The notes: generated from the letters alone by a model not told the origin. A stretch of 64,000 bases of DNA from Alicyclobacillaceae bacterium I2511 (GCA_003584005.1 QXHL01000003.1:62001-126000), one strand, 5' to 3'. Positions 49,618-58,157 are shown, counted from the first letter of the stretch. A program made the numbers and translations.

Positions 49618-50381
49618 GGTTGAACATCCAACAAGGGACGAATCTCAATGCCGTGATTCGTCAATTCCTCCCGCAACGTCCGTGCGATGGCAACTGCGGC
49701 TTCCCCATCTCCATGCAGACAAACACTGTCCGGCTGCACGGAAATCTTTGAACCGTCAATCGCCACGAGGACCCTATCCTTCACCATTTCCACCACCCGA
49801 CGGGCGGCCACAACGGGATCGCGAATCAAAGCATCGGGGTATTTCCGATTTCTCAAGGTCCCATCGGGTTCATAGGTGCGGTCCGCAAACACTTCGTTGG
49901 CCACCTGCAGCCCCACCTCCCTGCCAGCTTGGGCCAGCTTGGTACCAGCCACCGCGAGCAGGATGAGATTTTTGTCGTAATCATAAATCGCTTGTGCAAG
50001 GATTCTCGCCAGGTCCATGTCGACAGCAGCCATATTATTGATGGCCCCATGGGGTTTGACGTGTTGCAAGGGCAAGTTGTACAAATCGGTAAACGCCCGT
50101 ACGGCGCCTATCTGATAAATCATCGACGCATAAACATCATCGGGATGCAAGTACATATTTCGGCGTCCAAATCCCTGCAAATCCGGAAATCCAGGATGGG
50201 CCCCCACTGCCACACCATACCGTTTGGCCATTTCCACCGTTTTGCGAATCACCAAGGGATCTCCTCCATGAAAGCCACAAGCCACGTTGACAGAGGAAAC
50301 CATCGGAATGACGGCCTCATCCTGACCTATTTTGTAAGCGCCAAAACTTTCCCCCAAATCGCTGTTGATGTCGATTTGCAT
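49614..50381 (-). CDS. pxpA: 5-oxoprolinase subunit A (LamB/YcsF)
   Basis: 255 residues. N-terminal MQIDINSDLGESFGAYKIGQDEAVIPMVSSVNVACGFHGGDP, VGAHPGFPDLQGFGRR near residue 63, HVKPHGAINNM near 114 and VCLHGDGEAAVAIARTL near 225: all LamB/YcsF/PxpA signatures. ATG at 50381 with AAGGGG upstream. First gene of pxpABC, which recycles spontaneously formed pyroglutamate. Confidence 0.94.
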   Translation of the reverse strand: MQIDINSDLGESFGAYKIGQDEAVIPMVSSVNVACGFHGGDPLVIRKTVEMAKRYGVAVGAHPGFPDLQGFGRRNMYLHPDDVYASMIYQIGAVRAFTDLYNLPLQHVKPHGAINNMAAVDMDLARILAQAIYDYDKNLILLAVAGTKLAQAGREVGLQVANEVFADRTYEPDGTLRNRKYPDALIRDPVVAARRVVEMVKDRVLVAIDGSKISVQPDSVCLHGDGEAAVAIARTLREELTNHGIEIRPLLDVQP

Positions 50382-50813
50382 AGTCTTTTGCCCCTTCCAC
50401 GGACACATTTGGTGAGACCTCTCACTCCAATAAGAGGTGTCAATACACGTGTAGGATTTACTGGGATAGACTCAGTATAGCAAAGTGACTAATGTTCTGA
50501 TAAGTTGTCATAAAGTGCGTGTCCGGAAAGGGTTGATGATTGCGCCTCTGGAATTAAGGGTTCCCCAGTCGCTAAATCATCCAATAACGAGAGATGAAAC
50601 GCAAATAAGGGTGCGAATGTCGTCTATTGCACGTTCCTCCCCCTGTTTGCACCGAATTTGCTGCAATAAGAGCTTGGCGGTCGCTTATTGATGCGATCCG
50701 TGGCTTGAAAGGGGCTATTAGCGACCTGAGGGCGCTTATTTTCGACCGTCGATTCAATCTGCACACGAATCAGCTGAAACAATTAATTTACGATAAGGAA
50801 GTGCAGTGAAATC
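50382..50813. other. Degenerate intergenic region
   Basis: About 430 bases without a supported gene. It holds the half REP-like element at 50518-50535 and a minus-strand frame (50572-50766) whose text (RSLIAPFKPRIASISDRQAL) resembles low-information repetitive frames found in intergenic DNA of bacilli; I do not call it a protein. pxpA promoter must lie in its left part. Confidence 0.5.
50518..50535 (+). repeat. Half REP-like element
   Basis: CGTGTCCGGAAAGGGTT-type sequence: left arm identical over TGTCCGGAAAGGGTT to the palindrome at 45297, with no right arm nearby. Looks like a decayed copy. Confidence 0.6.
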
Positions 50814-50945
50814 ATGGAAATGACCGGGCTAATCGATATCCATGTACATGCAGCCCCCAGTAGATTCCCCAGGTCTGTGACAGACCATCAACTTGCACAA
50901 GAAGTACAGTCCTGTTGGCATGCGGGGTTTCGTTCTTAAGGCCCA
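50814..50945 (+). pseudogene. Truncated, frameshifted DUF6282-like (amidohydrolase-type) gene
   Basis: ATG at 50814 opens MEMTGLIDIHVHAAPSRFPR, then TDHQLAQEV, the start of DUF6282/amidohydrolase-like proteins with the metal-binding IDIHVH. The frame stops at TAA 50937-50939. In the +1 frame the expected continuation GMRGFVLKAHEE appears from 50917, so a frameshift lies near 50914-50920. Only the first 45 codons survive; the +1 frame then runs into a MazE-like tail. Not functional. Confidence 0.6.
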
Positions 50946-51048
50946 CGAGGAATTACGTGAACATCTGAAAATGTTGCTCTCTAAAATTACGCCAGACTCT
51001 CTCCATAAGGAAATAGACGTTGGCGTCAAAGGGAGAGATCTAATTTGA
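50946..51048 (+). pseudogene. mazE antitoxin remnant (C-terminal part)
   Basis: In the frame ending at TGA 51046-51048 the text LLSKITPDSLHKEIDVG matches the usual C-terminal pattern of MazE antitoxins (LLxxITPENxHxExDxG). The N-terminal DNA-binding part is gone, replaced by the DUF6282-like fragment. It is directly followed, with an overlap, by mazF-like sequence, as in intact mazEF operons. Confidence 0.55.
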
Positions 51049-51290
51049 CAACTCCAAGGCGAGGCGATCTGGTCTGACTGGATTTTAATCCACAGTCCGG
51101 TCATGAACAGGCTGGTCATCGCCCTGCCATTGTATTGTCTGAACAAGAATTTAACGAACGGATCGGTTTTGCTGTGGTGTGTCCGATTATCCACCATATC
51201 AAAAGATATGCGTTCGAGGTTCCTCGACCAATCCCCTGGTTATTCCTCGCATCGTTTTCACGATGTCAGGGTAAAAGAACACAGGATGTC
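51045..51290 (+). pseudogene. mazF toxin pseudogene with in-frame stop
   Basis: Starting at TTG 51045 the frame reads TTPRRGDLV, a TGA at 51075-51077 where MazF has Trp (GDLVW), then LDFNPQSGHEQAGHRPAIVL, SEQEFNERIGFAVVCPI and IKRYAFEVP. These match MazF/PemK (GDLIWxDFDPxxGxEQAGxRPAVVLS, xFEVxL). After about 51215 similarity is lost and the usual ADQVKSLDWRxR end is missing. One nonsense mutation plus truncation means no active toxin. Confidence 0.75.
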
Positions 51291-52104
51291 ACGGCTTGCG
51301 CGCCTGAATGGTGGCAGACGCAATGTAGTCATCCACATGTGCGCCAGGCACCCAGTCTTTTAGCACTTCTTTGGTCTCTTCCTTTAATTCAATGGAAACA
51401 TCGGTAAAACCACTGGCTGCCAACAACGCATGCAACTCTTGAATAGAAGAAGCACCAGAAACACAGGCGGAGTAAAAATCACCCAGATCCTGCTGAATGG
51501 CGGGAGGAAACTCGGCGGTGGTCACGACATCAGAGATGGCCAGCCGCCCCCCTGGCTTGAGCACACGCAGCGCCTCTTGAAAAACAGCAGGTTTGTCTGG
51601 CGACAGGTTGATGACACAGTTAGACAGGATGACATCCACCGTTGCGTTAGCGACAGGCAGGTGTTCAATTTCGCCTAAGCGGAACTCGGCATTCTGGTAA
51701 TTTCCGCTGATGGCGTTGTTGCGCGCCCTGCTAATCATCTCAGGCGTCATATCGACGCCAATCACCCGGCCCATCTCGCCAACCCTCCGTGCTGCCAAGA
51801 AGCAGTCAAAGCCCGCTCCACTGCCGAGATCCACCACCACTTCCCCCGGTTGCAAGGCAGCAATCGCTTGAGGATTGCCACAACCCAGTCCAAGATTAGC
51901 TCCTTCCGGCACCACGGACAATTCCACATCCGAATATCCCAACTGGGCTGAAATGTGCTGCACATCATTGGCCGTCCCACAGCAACCGGATGTCGATCCG
52001 CAGCAACCCCCACTCTCATTTTTCTCCGTATCTGCCTGGAGCGCAACCTTCCTGTAACGGTCTCGTACCGTTTGCCTCACTTTATCCTGCAATAAAGAAT
52101 CCAT
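51289..52104 (-). CDS. arsM: Arsenite S-adenosylmethionine methyltransferase ArsM
   Basis: 271-residue SAM-dependent enzyme methylating As(III). Rossmann SAM motif VVDLGSGAGFDCFLAARRVG near residue 87, conserved Cys in SNCVINLSPDKPAVF near 159 and in FYSACVSGASS near 209, and an N-terminal Cys-rich stretch SGGCCGSTSGCCG near 32-44, all typical of ArsM. ATG at 52104 with GAGGAG about 12 bases upstream. It follows arsR on the same strand by about 100 bases. No arsB, arsC or acr3 is seen here. Confidence 0.94.
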   Translation of the reverse strand: MDSLLQDKVRQTVRDRYRKVALQADTEKNESGGCCGSTSGCCGTANDVQHISAQLGYSDVELSVVPEGANLGLGCGNPQAIAALQPGEVVVDLGSGAGFDCFLAARRVGEMGRVIGVDMTPEMISRARNNAISGNYQNAEFRLGEIEHLPVANATVDVILSNCVINLSPDKPAVFQEALRVLKPGGRLAISDVVTTAEFPPAIQQDLGDFYSACVSGASSIQELHALLAASGFTDVSIELKEETKEVLKDWVPGAHVDDYIASATIQARKP

Positions 52105-52208
52105 CCCAGCATTGACTCCTCTCAAAACTCCCAGTAAATAAACTTCCGTGGATTTACATTCCCTTGCTGGTGCCGCTCTCAACGACATGAAGGTTCATCC
52201 TGCAAATT

Positions 52209-52571
52209 CTATTCACCCTGTTTCACATTCAGGCGTCCTGCGGGAGTCCCTGCCCCAGTACTCCCATGAACCAAATTTAATCCCCACAGGTGTTGACGAA
52301 ACTCGTCCCAGGTGGGTTCATCCACCCGATAGACCTGGTAAGTGCCGTGGCGCTCCCGACGCACAACTCCCGCATTCACTAGAATTTGCAGATGATGGGA
52401 AATAGTGGACTGTGCCAGTGGATGGCGATCCGCTAGGTCAAGCACGCAACATGCAGTTTCGTCTAACTCAATTCCATCACAACAAGATGCGTGGGTGCCT
52501 GTGAGCAGATCAGAAAACAGGGCGTAACGCTGCGGGTGCCCCAAAGCCCGCATAATGATTATTGCATCCAT
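52209..52571 (-). CDS. arsR: ArsR-family metalloregulator
   Basis: 120-residue winged-helix repressor. Helix-turn-helix region AQSTISHHLQILVNAGVVRRERHGTYQVYRV near residues 60-90. Metal-sensing cysteines: Cys-Cys pair near 31 (HASCCDGIEL) and another pair in DETACCVLDLAD near 42, resembling the CxCxxC variants of ArsR sensors near the alpha-3 helix. ATG at 52571 chosen; alternatives at 52583 and 52601. Upstream palindrome at 52651-52690 is the likely operator, and arsM lies downstream, so As(III) control of arsRM is inferred. Confidence 0.9.
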   Translation of the reverse strand: MDAIIIMRALGHPQRYALFSDLLTGTHASCCDGIELDETACCVLDLADRHPLAQSTISHHLQILVNAGVVRRERHGTYQVYRVDEPTWDEFRQHLWGLNLVHGSTGAGTPAGRLNVKQGE

Positions 52572-52650
52572 GTTGTTATCCATCCCCATCCAACGTGTCA
52601 CTGCCCTGAACTTGGAATGTGCACATTTAACGTTAGCTAAACCTCGGGCT

Positions 52651-52690
52651 TAGATTGTATTCATCGAAAAATATCGATGAATACAATCTA
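52651..52690. promoter_or_regulatory. Long palindrome, probable ArsR operator
   Basis: Perfect 17-bp arms TAGATTGTATTCATCGA (52651-52667) and TCGATGAATACAATCTA (52674-52690) around AAAATA. It contains TTCATCGA-N6-TCGATGAA, like ArsR sites of bacilli, 80 bp upstream of arsR. The T-run on its right could also let it end transcription rightward. Confidence 0.7.
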
Positions 52691-53118
52691 TTTTTAAATG
52701 ATTTTGGTTCAAGTGTCAAGAATGAATAAAAAAAGTCAATAAGAACGCTGTGACGCCTATTTCAACAAAGGTCAATGAAACGGCCACCCTAGACCTCAAC
52801 GTGCCAAACCTGACCCGTGCAGCCAGCGACTTGCGTAACTTAGCCATGACAGAAGATAGCGGGTTTGTGGACTTCACACAATCTTTGCAAACCCTTCACA
52901 CAAACTCAATAGAGTCCGTTTCCCCTTCACACCCCCTTAAAGTGTGTGTGCTATGCTGGTTCTGTCGAAACGAGAGAAGGCTGTGAGAAAAACGTGAGGT
53001 GAGCCGCAGCCATCTCCCCTTTACAAAGGAAAGTTTAGCCACACCGCTCACGTTGCTCACATCCACGCTTCGATTTTGATTGACAAACAGACATTAATTC
53101 TGAAGGAGGTTGGGTTAA
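52691..53118. other. Intergenic and leader region upstream of surE
   Basis: About 430 bases. A frame at 52750-52986 has no ribosome site and no recognisable content, so I leave it out. The right part holds a possible structured leader at 52989-53055. Confidence 0.5.
52989..53055 (+). promoter_or_regulatory. Possible structured 5' leader of surE
   Basis: AACGTGAG (about 52989-52996) can pair with CTCACGTT (about 53048-53055); inside, CCTTT-ACA-AAAGG forms a short hairpin, and GTGAGC/GCTCAC gives a competing pairing. About 60 bases before the surE start. No known riboswitch class recognised. Confidence 0.35.
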
Positions 53119-53883
53119 ATGCACATTCTCATCACGAACGACGACGGATATGTAGCCACTGGTTTACAGATGTTGAAAAAGGTTTTGCAAATGCACGGAC
53201 ATCACGTGACCTTTGTCGCCCCGGAAAATAACTGTAGCGGCCAATCCCACAGCATCACTCTGGGGCCATTGCGGGTGCGTCGGATTCATGTAGCAGGCGC
53301 AGACGGATATGTAGTGTGGGGAACCCCCGCAGATTGCGTCCGAGTGGCCTGTTCAGATTACCTGACGGAGACATTCGACCTCCTCATTTCCGGCATCAAC
53401 GACGGGTTCAACCTTGGTACAGACACCTTTGTCTCCGGAACCGTCGGTGCCGCACGGGAAGCAGCAATGCGTAGGCTTCCCAGCATTGCCCTATCTGCCA
53501 ATCCAGGAGACCAATGGGATGCAATCGTACAGACCGTTTCCCGCCATTTGCCAGATTGGATACAAGAGGCGATGGTCAGTCCTGGGGAATTACTGAACAT
53601 CAACATCCCCACAAATGGAGGAACTCATTGGGCTTGGAGCCAGCTTTCTAGTAATCCGCCACAGCAGAGAATTGATGTGCGAGAAAATTCAGACACCGGG
53701 GAGTGGTTACGTTTCACTTATGAAGTCAATCCCACAGACGAATCCCTGAATACAGACCGCTCCATGGTGAACCAAGGTGTCATCTCTGTCACCCGACTGC
53801 CCCTCCCAGGCCTGCAACAGTCCCTCAAGCACAGATTGGAATCCACAAAACTCCCGCGACTGGGTGCCGCAGGGTTGTCCTGA
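53119..53883 (+). CDS. surE: 5'/3'-nucleotidase SurE
   Basis: 254-residue metal-dependent nucleoside-monophosphate phosphatase. Metal ligands Asp8-Asp9 in MHILITNDDGY, Ser in NNCSGQSHSITL near residue 39, and Asn in LISGINDGFNLGTD near 93; the GTPADCVRVA and YSGTVGAA-type (FVSGTVGAAREA) motifs follow. ATG with AAGGAGG. Monocistronic, behind a long leader. Tail-to-tail with the sigma-54 activator gene. Confidence 0.94.
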   Translation: MHILITNDDGYVATGLQMLKKVLQMHGHHVTFVAPENNCSGQSHSITLGPLRVRRIHVAGADGYVVWGTPADCVRVACSDYLTETFDLLISGINDGFNLGTDTFVSGTVGAAREAAMRRLPSIALSANPGDQWDAIVQTVSRHLPDWIQEAMVSPGELLNINIPTNGGTHWAWSQLSSNPPQQRIDVRENSDTGEWLRFTYEVNPTDESLNTDRSMVNQGVISVTRLPLPGLQQSLKHRLESTKLPRLGAAGLS

Positions 53884-53994
53884 ACCGCCACATTGCCGAC
53901 CCGCCCTGTGACCCGCTGTTTGCGGAATGAGGTGCTCCAAATGAATGGTTTATACTTACTGTTATTCCTCTAAAGAGGTACAAGGACTTCAGTA

Positions 53995-55053
53995 TCAGCC
54001 CCCTTTGGGGTTTCGTCCAGATATCCCGTGTTGTTTCATTTTTCGTAATAGCGTGGCATGGTTGGTGCCGAGGCGTTTGGCTGCGGAACGAATGCTGGAT
54101 TCCTGCTGGAGTGCCTCTAAAATCATTCGCTCCTCTACAGCTGCTACGGCCTGGGCCAAGGTAGGTTGCAACTTCTCGTAGTGTGAGGATGCATCCTGTG
54201 AGGATTTGTGATGTGAGGATGTGTCGAGAGTATTCAACTGTGACACATTCAAGGAATTCTTCGACTCGGTATGTGACTCAACCATGGGCAAAAGCCTCTC
54301 GACATCTGCGCTGTCAATGGTGTCCCCCAAACTGAGCACACACAACGACTCCACCAGGTTACGCAGCTCTCTGACATTGCCAGGAAAGGAATACTCTGTT
54401 AGCCACTGCACTGCCTTTTCAGACATTGCTTTCGCCATCCCAAACTCCTCGTTGAAACGCTGAAGATAGTAGGACAACAAACCTGAAATTTCCCCTTTGC
54501 GATCCCGCAAAGGAGGCACCGGCAGATACACCACCCGCAGTCGGTAGTAGAGGTCTGCACGAAAGATCCCCCTCTGGACGAGGAGGTTCAAGTCCTGATT
54601 AGTGCAGGCCAAAATTCGTACATCCAGGGTACGAGACCAACTTCCGCCGACTCGACGCACCTCGCGGTCTTGTAATACTCGCAACAACTTTGCTTGCAAC
54701 AGCGGGGACAATTCAGAAATTTCATCCAATAACAAGGTCCCTTTGTCAGACAGCTCAAACAGACCCATATGACCCTCTCGTCTTGCACCGGTGAAAGCCC
54801 CACCCTCGTAACCAAACAACTCCGATTCCATCAGGTGTTCTGGAATAGATGCACAGTTGACCTTAGTGAATGGCATCTTGGCGCGCGGGCTATGTTTGTG
54901 AATATACTCGGCAATGACTTCCTTCCCTACACCCGTTTCCCCTTCAATCAAGACCGTAGAAGGAAACCTAGCCACATGTTGGGCAGTTATCAAAAGAGAC
55001 TCATAGGAAGAGCTGCAGATGGCTAAATCTGCGGTGTTTTTCGCAAGGGTCAT
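53995..55053 (-). CDS. Sigma-54-dependent transcriptional activator without sensor domain
   Basis: 352-residue bacterial enhancer-binding protein. Only about 12 residues precede the AAA+ domain, so it has no receiver, PAS or GAF domain, like PspF. Walker A GETGVGKE near residue 38, sigma-54-contacting loop ELFGYEGGAFTGARREG near 79, Walker B GTLLLDEISELSP near 104, and FRADLYYRL. A C-terminal HTH of the Fis/RocR type is IRSAAKRLGTNHATLLRKMKQHG near 320-342. The linker has a five-residue repeat (SSHHK, SSQDA, SSHYE). Divergent from the gene set with the -24/-12 promoter, which it presumably activates. Confidence 0.92.
   Translation of the reverse strand: MTLAKNTADLAICSSSYESLLITAQHVARFPSTVLIEGETGVGKEVIAEYIHKHSPRAKMPFTKVNCASIPEHLMESELFGYEGGAFTGARREGHMGLFELSDKGTLLLDEISELSPLLQAKLLRVLQDREVRRVGGSWSRTLDVRILACTNQDLNLLVQRGIFRADLYYRLRVVYLPVPPLRDRKGEISGLLSYYLQRFNEEFGMAKAMSEKAVQWLTEYSFPGNVRELRNLVESLCVLSLGDTIDSADVERLLPMVESHTESKNSLNVSQLNTLDTSSHHKSSQDASSHYEKLQPTLAQAVAAVEERMILEALQQESSIRSAAKRLGTNHATLLRKMKQHGISGRNPKGG
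54181..54219. repeat. 15-bp tandem repeat inside activator linker
   Basis: TGTGAGGAT recurs at 54181, 54196 and 54211, exactly 15 bases apart, encoding the five-residue repeat in the linker between the AAA+ and HTH domains. Confidence 0.75.
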
Positions 55054-55147
55054 GGGCCTCCATCCCTTCTTTTAAACTTTATAATAAACCAAATTGGTAG
55101 AAAAGTGAACCGAATTTGCAAAAGTAGCCCTTTATTGTTCGTAACAT

Positions 55148-55176
55148 TGTCATGAGATGTCATGAGGTGTTATGAA
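55148..55176 (+). promoter_or_regulatory. Candidate upstream activator sites (three 10-bp-spaced repeats)
   Basis: TGTCATGAG at 55148, TGTCATGAG at 55158 and TGTTATGAA at 55168, one helical turn apart, about 55-80 bp upstream of the -24 element and between the activator gene and its likely target. Confidence 0.55.
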
Positions 55177-55228
55177 AATCCCCTTGCTACCACAGAATAA
55201 ATCGCGAAATACGGCGTTGTGTACGAAA

Positions 55229-55246
55229 TTGGCACGAAAATTGCTT
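55229..55246 (+). promoter_or_regulatory. Sigma-54 (-24/-12) promoter
   Basis: TTGGCACGAAAATTGCTT matches the consensus TGGCACG-N4-TTGCW, with GG at 55231-55232 and GC at 55243-55244, exactly ten bases between. Transcription should start near 55256, 30 bases before the ligase ATG. Confidence 0.92.
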
Positions 55247-55285
55247 ATAGTTGTTTTTGTATGGCCCGACGAAGGAGGGGAACCC

Positions 55286-56710
55286 ATGACTAATCCCGAT
55301 TGGCTGGGATTTATCCAACAGTCCATTCAAACACACCACGTTCAGTCTATCCGCGTTTGTGTGCAGGATAGCAGCAATGTCTCACGGTCACGCCAGGTCT
55401 CTGCCAAAAAATTTCTTGAGGATGTCTTGACCCACGGACTCTCCATCCCATCTGCGTTATTCGCTTTTGACTCCTCCGCTGTAATTGTTCCCGGAGCTGG
55501 GCCAGGAGAGCATAGTGGCTATCCGAGTTGGCACCTGCAGCCAGATTTGTCGACATTTTCTGTTTTGCCTTATGCGCCAGGGGTGGCCCGAATTATTGCC
55601 GATGTGTATGATGACTCCGGCCAACCGGTGCAGTACGCCCCACGCCACGTCCTACAGCGTTTACTGAATCGCATGAAAAGTGCCGGATTTCAATTGCAGG
55701 GGTCTTTTGAATTTGAGTTTTACGCTTTTATGGACCCTTCATTAGGTGCCCAGGCCAATGGTCAAATCACTATGTCCCCAGTGCGCACGGATCTAAGTTT
55801 AAGCGACAGGCCCAGCCTTGATTCAACCCCCAGGTTGAATCCGCCCGCTTGGTCTGGACTACAGTGTTTCTCAGAGGTCAAACAGTCCAGACTCGAACCC
55901 TTACTGATGTCCCTGCTGAAAACGCTGGAAGACATGGGAGCAGCACCGCAAGTCGCAAATACAGAGTATGGACCTGGCCAGTTCGAAATCTCTTATGCAC
56001 CCTTTTGGGGGGTGGAAATAGCAGACATGGCATTTTATTACCGAACCACCATCAAAGAAGTATTTGCGCAAAATGGGCTGAAGGCCAGCTTTATGAGCAA
56101 ACCCCTCAATGGGTTCAGTGGCAGTGGTGCACATCTGCACCATGCACTCTACCGCCCAGACGGTTCGAATGCATTCTTCGATTCCACAGCACAAGATGGC
56201 TTGTCACAGGATTGCAAATGGTTTATCGGTGGACAATTGGCACATGCAAGAACCATCAGTGCCTTGATGAACAGTACAGTCAACAGCTACAAACGTTTAC
56301 AGCCCCATACCTTTGCCCCCTATACCGCCACTTGGGGATATGATCAGCGCGAGACGATGATCCGCGTCCCTGGGGTAAGACAGGAAAATACACGGGTAGA
56401 GAATCGGCTGCCTGGTGCGGACACAGACCCCTACCTAGCGTTGGCGGCGGCCCTCGCGGCTGGTCTAGACGGCATTGAGCAACATATTGACCCAGGAACC
56501 CCCGCACAAGGGTCCAATTTGGGAAATTATCCGCCCTTGCCACGGTCGCTATTTGAATCACTTCTGGCACTCAAAGAGGACGAATGGGCGCATGCCACAC
56601 TGGGGAAAGACTTCATGAGCCAGTTTCTTAAGCTCCGATTTGCGGAGGTAGACCGCTTTATGCGTCATGTAACAGATTGGGAATTACAAGAGTACGCGGA
56701 TATATTTTAA
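55286..56710 (+). CDS. Glutamine synthetase-like gamma-glutamyl ligase
   Basis: 474 residues with a GS catalytic domain. Metal/substrate motifs: GSFEFEFYAF near residue 146, NTEYGPGQFEISYAP near 229, NGFSGSGAHLHHAL near 278, YTATWGYDQRETMIRVPG near 350 and ENTRVENRLPGADTDPYLALAAALAAG near 372. The last stretch resembles the GlnA3/PuuA/IpuC-type gamma-glutamylamine synthetases more than housekeeping GlnA. ATG at 55286 with GAAGGAGGGG upstream; the frame extends upstream past the promoter. First gene after the sigma-54 promoter. I infer gamma-glutamylation of an amine as first catabolic step. Confidence 0.88.
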   Translation: MTNPDWLGFIQQSIQTHHVQSIRVCVQDSSNVSRSRQVSAKKFLEDVLTHGLSIPSALFAFDSSAVIVPGAGPGEHSGYPSWHLQPDLSTFSVLPYAPGVARIIADVYDDSGQPVQYAPRHVLQRLLNRMKSAGFQLQGSFEFEFYAFMDPSLGAQANGQITMSPVRTDLSLSDRPSLDSTPRLNPPAWSGLQCFSEVKQSRLEPLLMSLLKTLEDMGAAPQVANTEYGPGQFEISYAPFWGVEIADMAFYYRTTIKEVFAQNGLKASFMSKPLNGFSGSGAHLHHALYRPDGSNAFFDSTAQDGLSQDCKWFIGGQLAHARTISALMNSTVNSYKRLQPHTFAPYTATWGYDQRETMIRVPGVRQENTRVENRLPGADTDPYLALAAALAAGLDGIEQHIDPGTPAQGSNLGNYPPLPRSLFESLLALKEDEWAHATLGKDFMSQFLKLRFAEVDRFMRHVTDWELQEYADIF

Positions 56711-56783
56711 CTTTGGTTGGCTCGGAACGATACAGAAACAGAGACAGAGTCCGGTGAATGACTTAGCGGAGGGGTGACATGCA

Positions 56784-58157
56784 GTGAACAAAAAAGGTCC
56801 CGTGGAGAACGAACTTACCGTCGAACAATTTGGCTATCAGCAAGAATTAAAGCGCAGCTTATCCTTTTGGGATCTCTTGGTATATGGGTTGATTTTTATG
56901 GTGCCTATCGCTCCCATGGGTATTTACGGTCAGGTGATTCAAACGGCCAACGGCATGGTGGTGCTCGCTTACCTCATTGGTTTGGTGGGTATGATTTTCA
57001 CGGCGTTCAGTTACTATCGCATGTCTGAGGCTTTTCCGGTGGCCGGGTCCGCGTACGCCTACGTCCAACGCGGTTGGAACCCGTTTATAGGTTTTTTAGC
57101 CGGATGGATGATTCTTCTCGACTACATTCTCATTCCGGCTTTACTTTATTTGGTCTCTGCATCCTGGCTCAATGTGTTGCTTCCCGGTGTCCCCACCTGG
57201 GGCTGGGTGGTGGTATTCGTCGCCATCAACACGGCCATCAACATTCGCGGCATCCAGATGACCAATCGCGCCAACTGGGTGATTTTAATCGTAGAGTTGT
57301 TGACATTTGTCATTTTTTCAGTCGCTGCCTTAGTATACGTTGCCCACGGCACGGGGGGGACCCACTTCACCCTGACTCCAGTTTTCAATCCCCATGGCTT
57401 TAGTTTGAGTATGGTAGGGGCAGCCACGTCCATTGCCGTACTGAGTTTTCTAGGCTTTGATGGCATTTCCACCCTAGCTGAAGAGACACACGGAGGACGG
57501 CAAACCGTTGGCAAAGCAACCGTCTGGTCGCTGGTCATTGTCGCCGTCTTGTTCATGCTACTCACCTATTTGGCGGCCGTTGCTTACCCCGATTTCATGC
57601 ACTTCCCAGACCCCAACGTCGCCTTTTACTTTGTCGCCGAGCGCGTCGGCGGGAATTGGTTGAAACTATTAACGCTGGTAGTGACTGTAGTAGCCTGGGG
57701 TATCGCCAATGCGTTGGCTGCACAAGCGGCCATCTCGCGGTTGCTGTTTAGTATGGGTCGGGACAAAACCTTGCCCTCTATTCTGTCCAAGGTTCATCCC
57801 AAATTTCAAACCCCCATCATCGCCACGCTCCTAGTGGCCGTATTGTCCATAGTTGTGACTTCGTTTCTCAGCATTAACAATCTCAGCCGTTTGGTGAACT
57901 TTGGCGCATTAACCACCTTTATGGCTTTGAATTTCACCGTGTTTATTTACTTCTTTGTCAAACGGCGCAGTGGCCGTTGGTGGGCACACCTGGTGATGCC
58001 CTTTCTTGGGATCCTCGTGTTACTATACGTTTGGTTGAACTTCGACAAACTCACTTTTTACCTTGGTGTCTCTTGGTTCATTGTGGGATTCGTCGTTTTG
58101 CTCATCAACAGCAGGGGACTGAGCGTGAAACCCAAGGACATGGATCTATCTGTGTGA
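56784..58157 (+). CDS. APC superfamily amino acid/amine permease
   Basis: 457-residue transporter with about 12 membrane segments. Segment 1 LSFWDLLVYGLIFMVPIAPMGIYG, then VVLAYLIGLVGMIFTAFSYYRMSEAFPVAGSAYAYVQRGWNPFIGFLAGWM, DGISTLAEE after segment 6, and a cytosolic RLLFSMGRDKTLP loop, all APC-family features. GTG start after GGAGGGG. 73 bases after the ligase gene and 42 before the amidase gene, so likely one transcript. Substrate likely the amine or amide that the pathway degrades (inference). Confidence 0.9.
   Translation: MNKKGPVENELTVEQFGYQQELKRSLSFWDLLVYGLIFMVPIAPMGIYGQVIQTANGMVVLAYLIGLVGMIFTAFSYYRMSEAFPVAGSAYAYVQRGWNPFIGFLAGWMILLDYILIPALLYLVSASWLNVLLPGVPTWGWVVVFVAINTAINIRGIQMTNRANWVILIVELLTFVIFSVAALVYVAHGTGGTHFTLTPVFNPHGFSLSMVGAATSIAVLSFLGFDGISTLAEETHGGRQTVGKATVWSLVIVAVLFMLLTYLAAVAYPDFMHFPDPNVAFYFVAERVGGNWLKLLTLVVTVVAWGIANALAAQAAISRLLFSMGRDKTLPSILSKVHPKFQTPIIATLLVAVLSIVVTSFLSINNLSRLVNFGALTTFMALNFTVFIYFFVKRRSGRWWAHLVMPFLGILVLLYVWLNFDKLTFYLGVSWFIVGFVVLLINSRGLSVKPKDMDLSV

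Noticed and set aside
50829-51197. 122-codon minus-strand frame
   Set aside because: Antisense to the DUF6282/MazE/MazF remnants, which explain the region better.
52750-52986. 78-codon frame between arsR and surE
   Set aside because: GTG start without a ribosome site, no family, and in a region that looks like untranslated leader.
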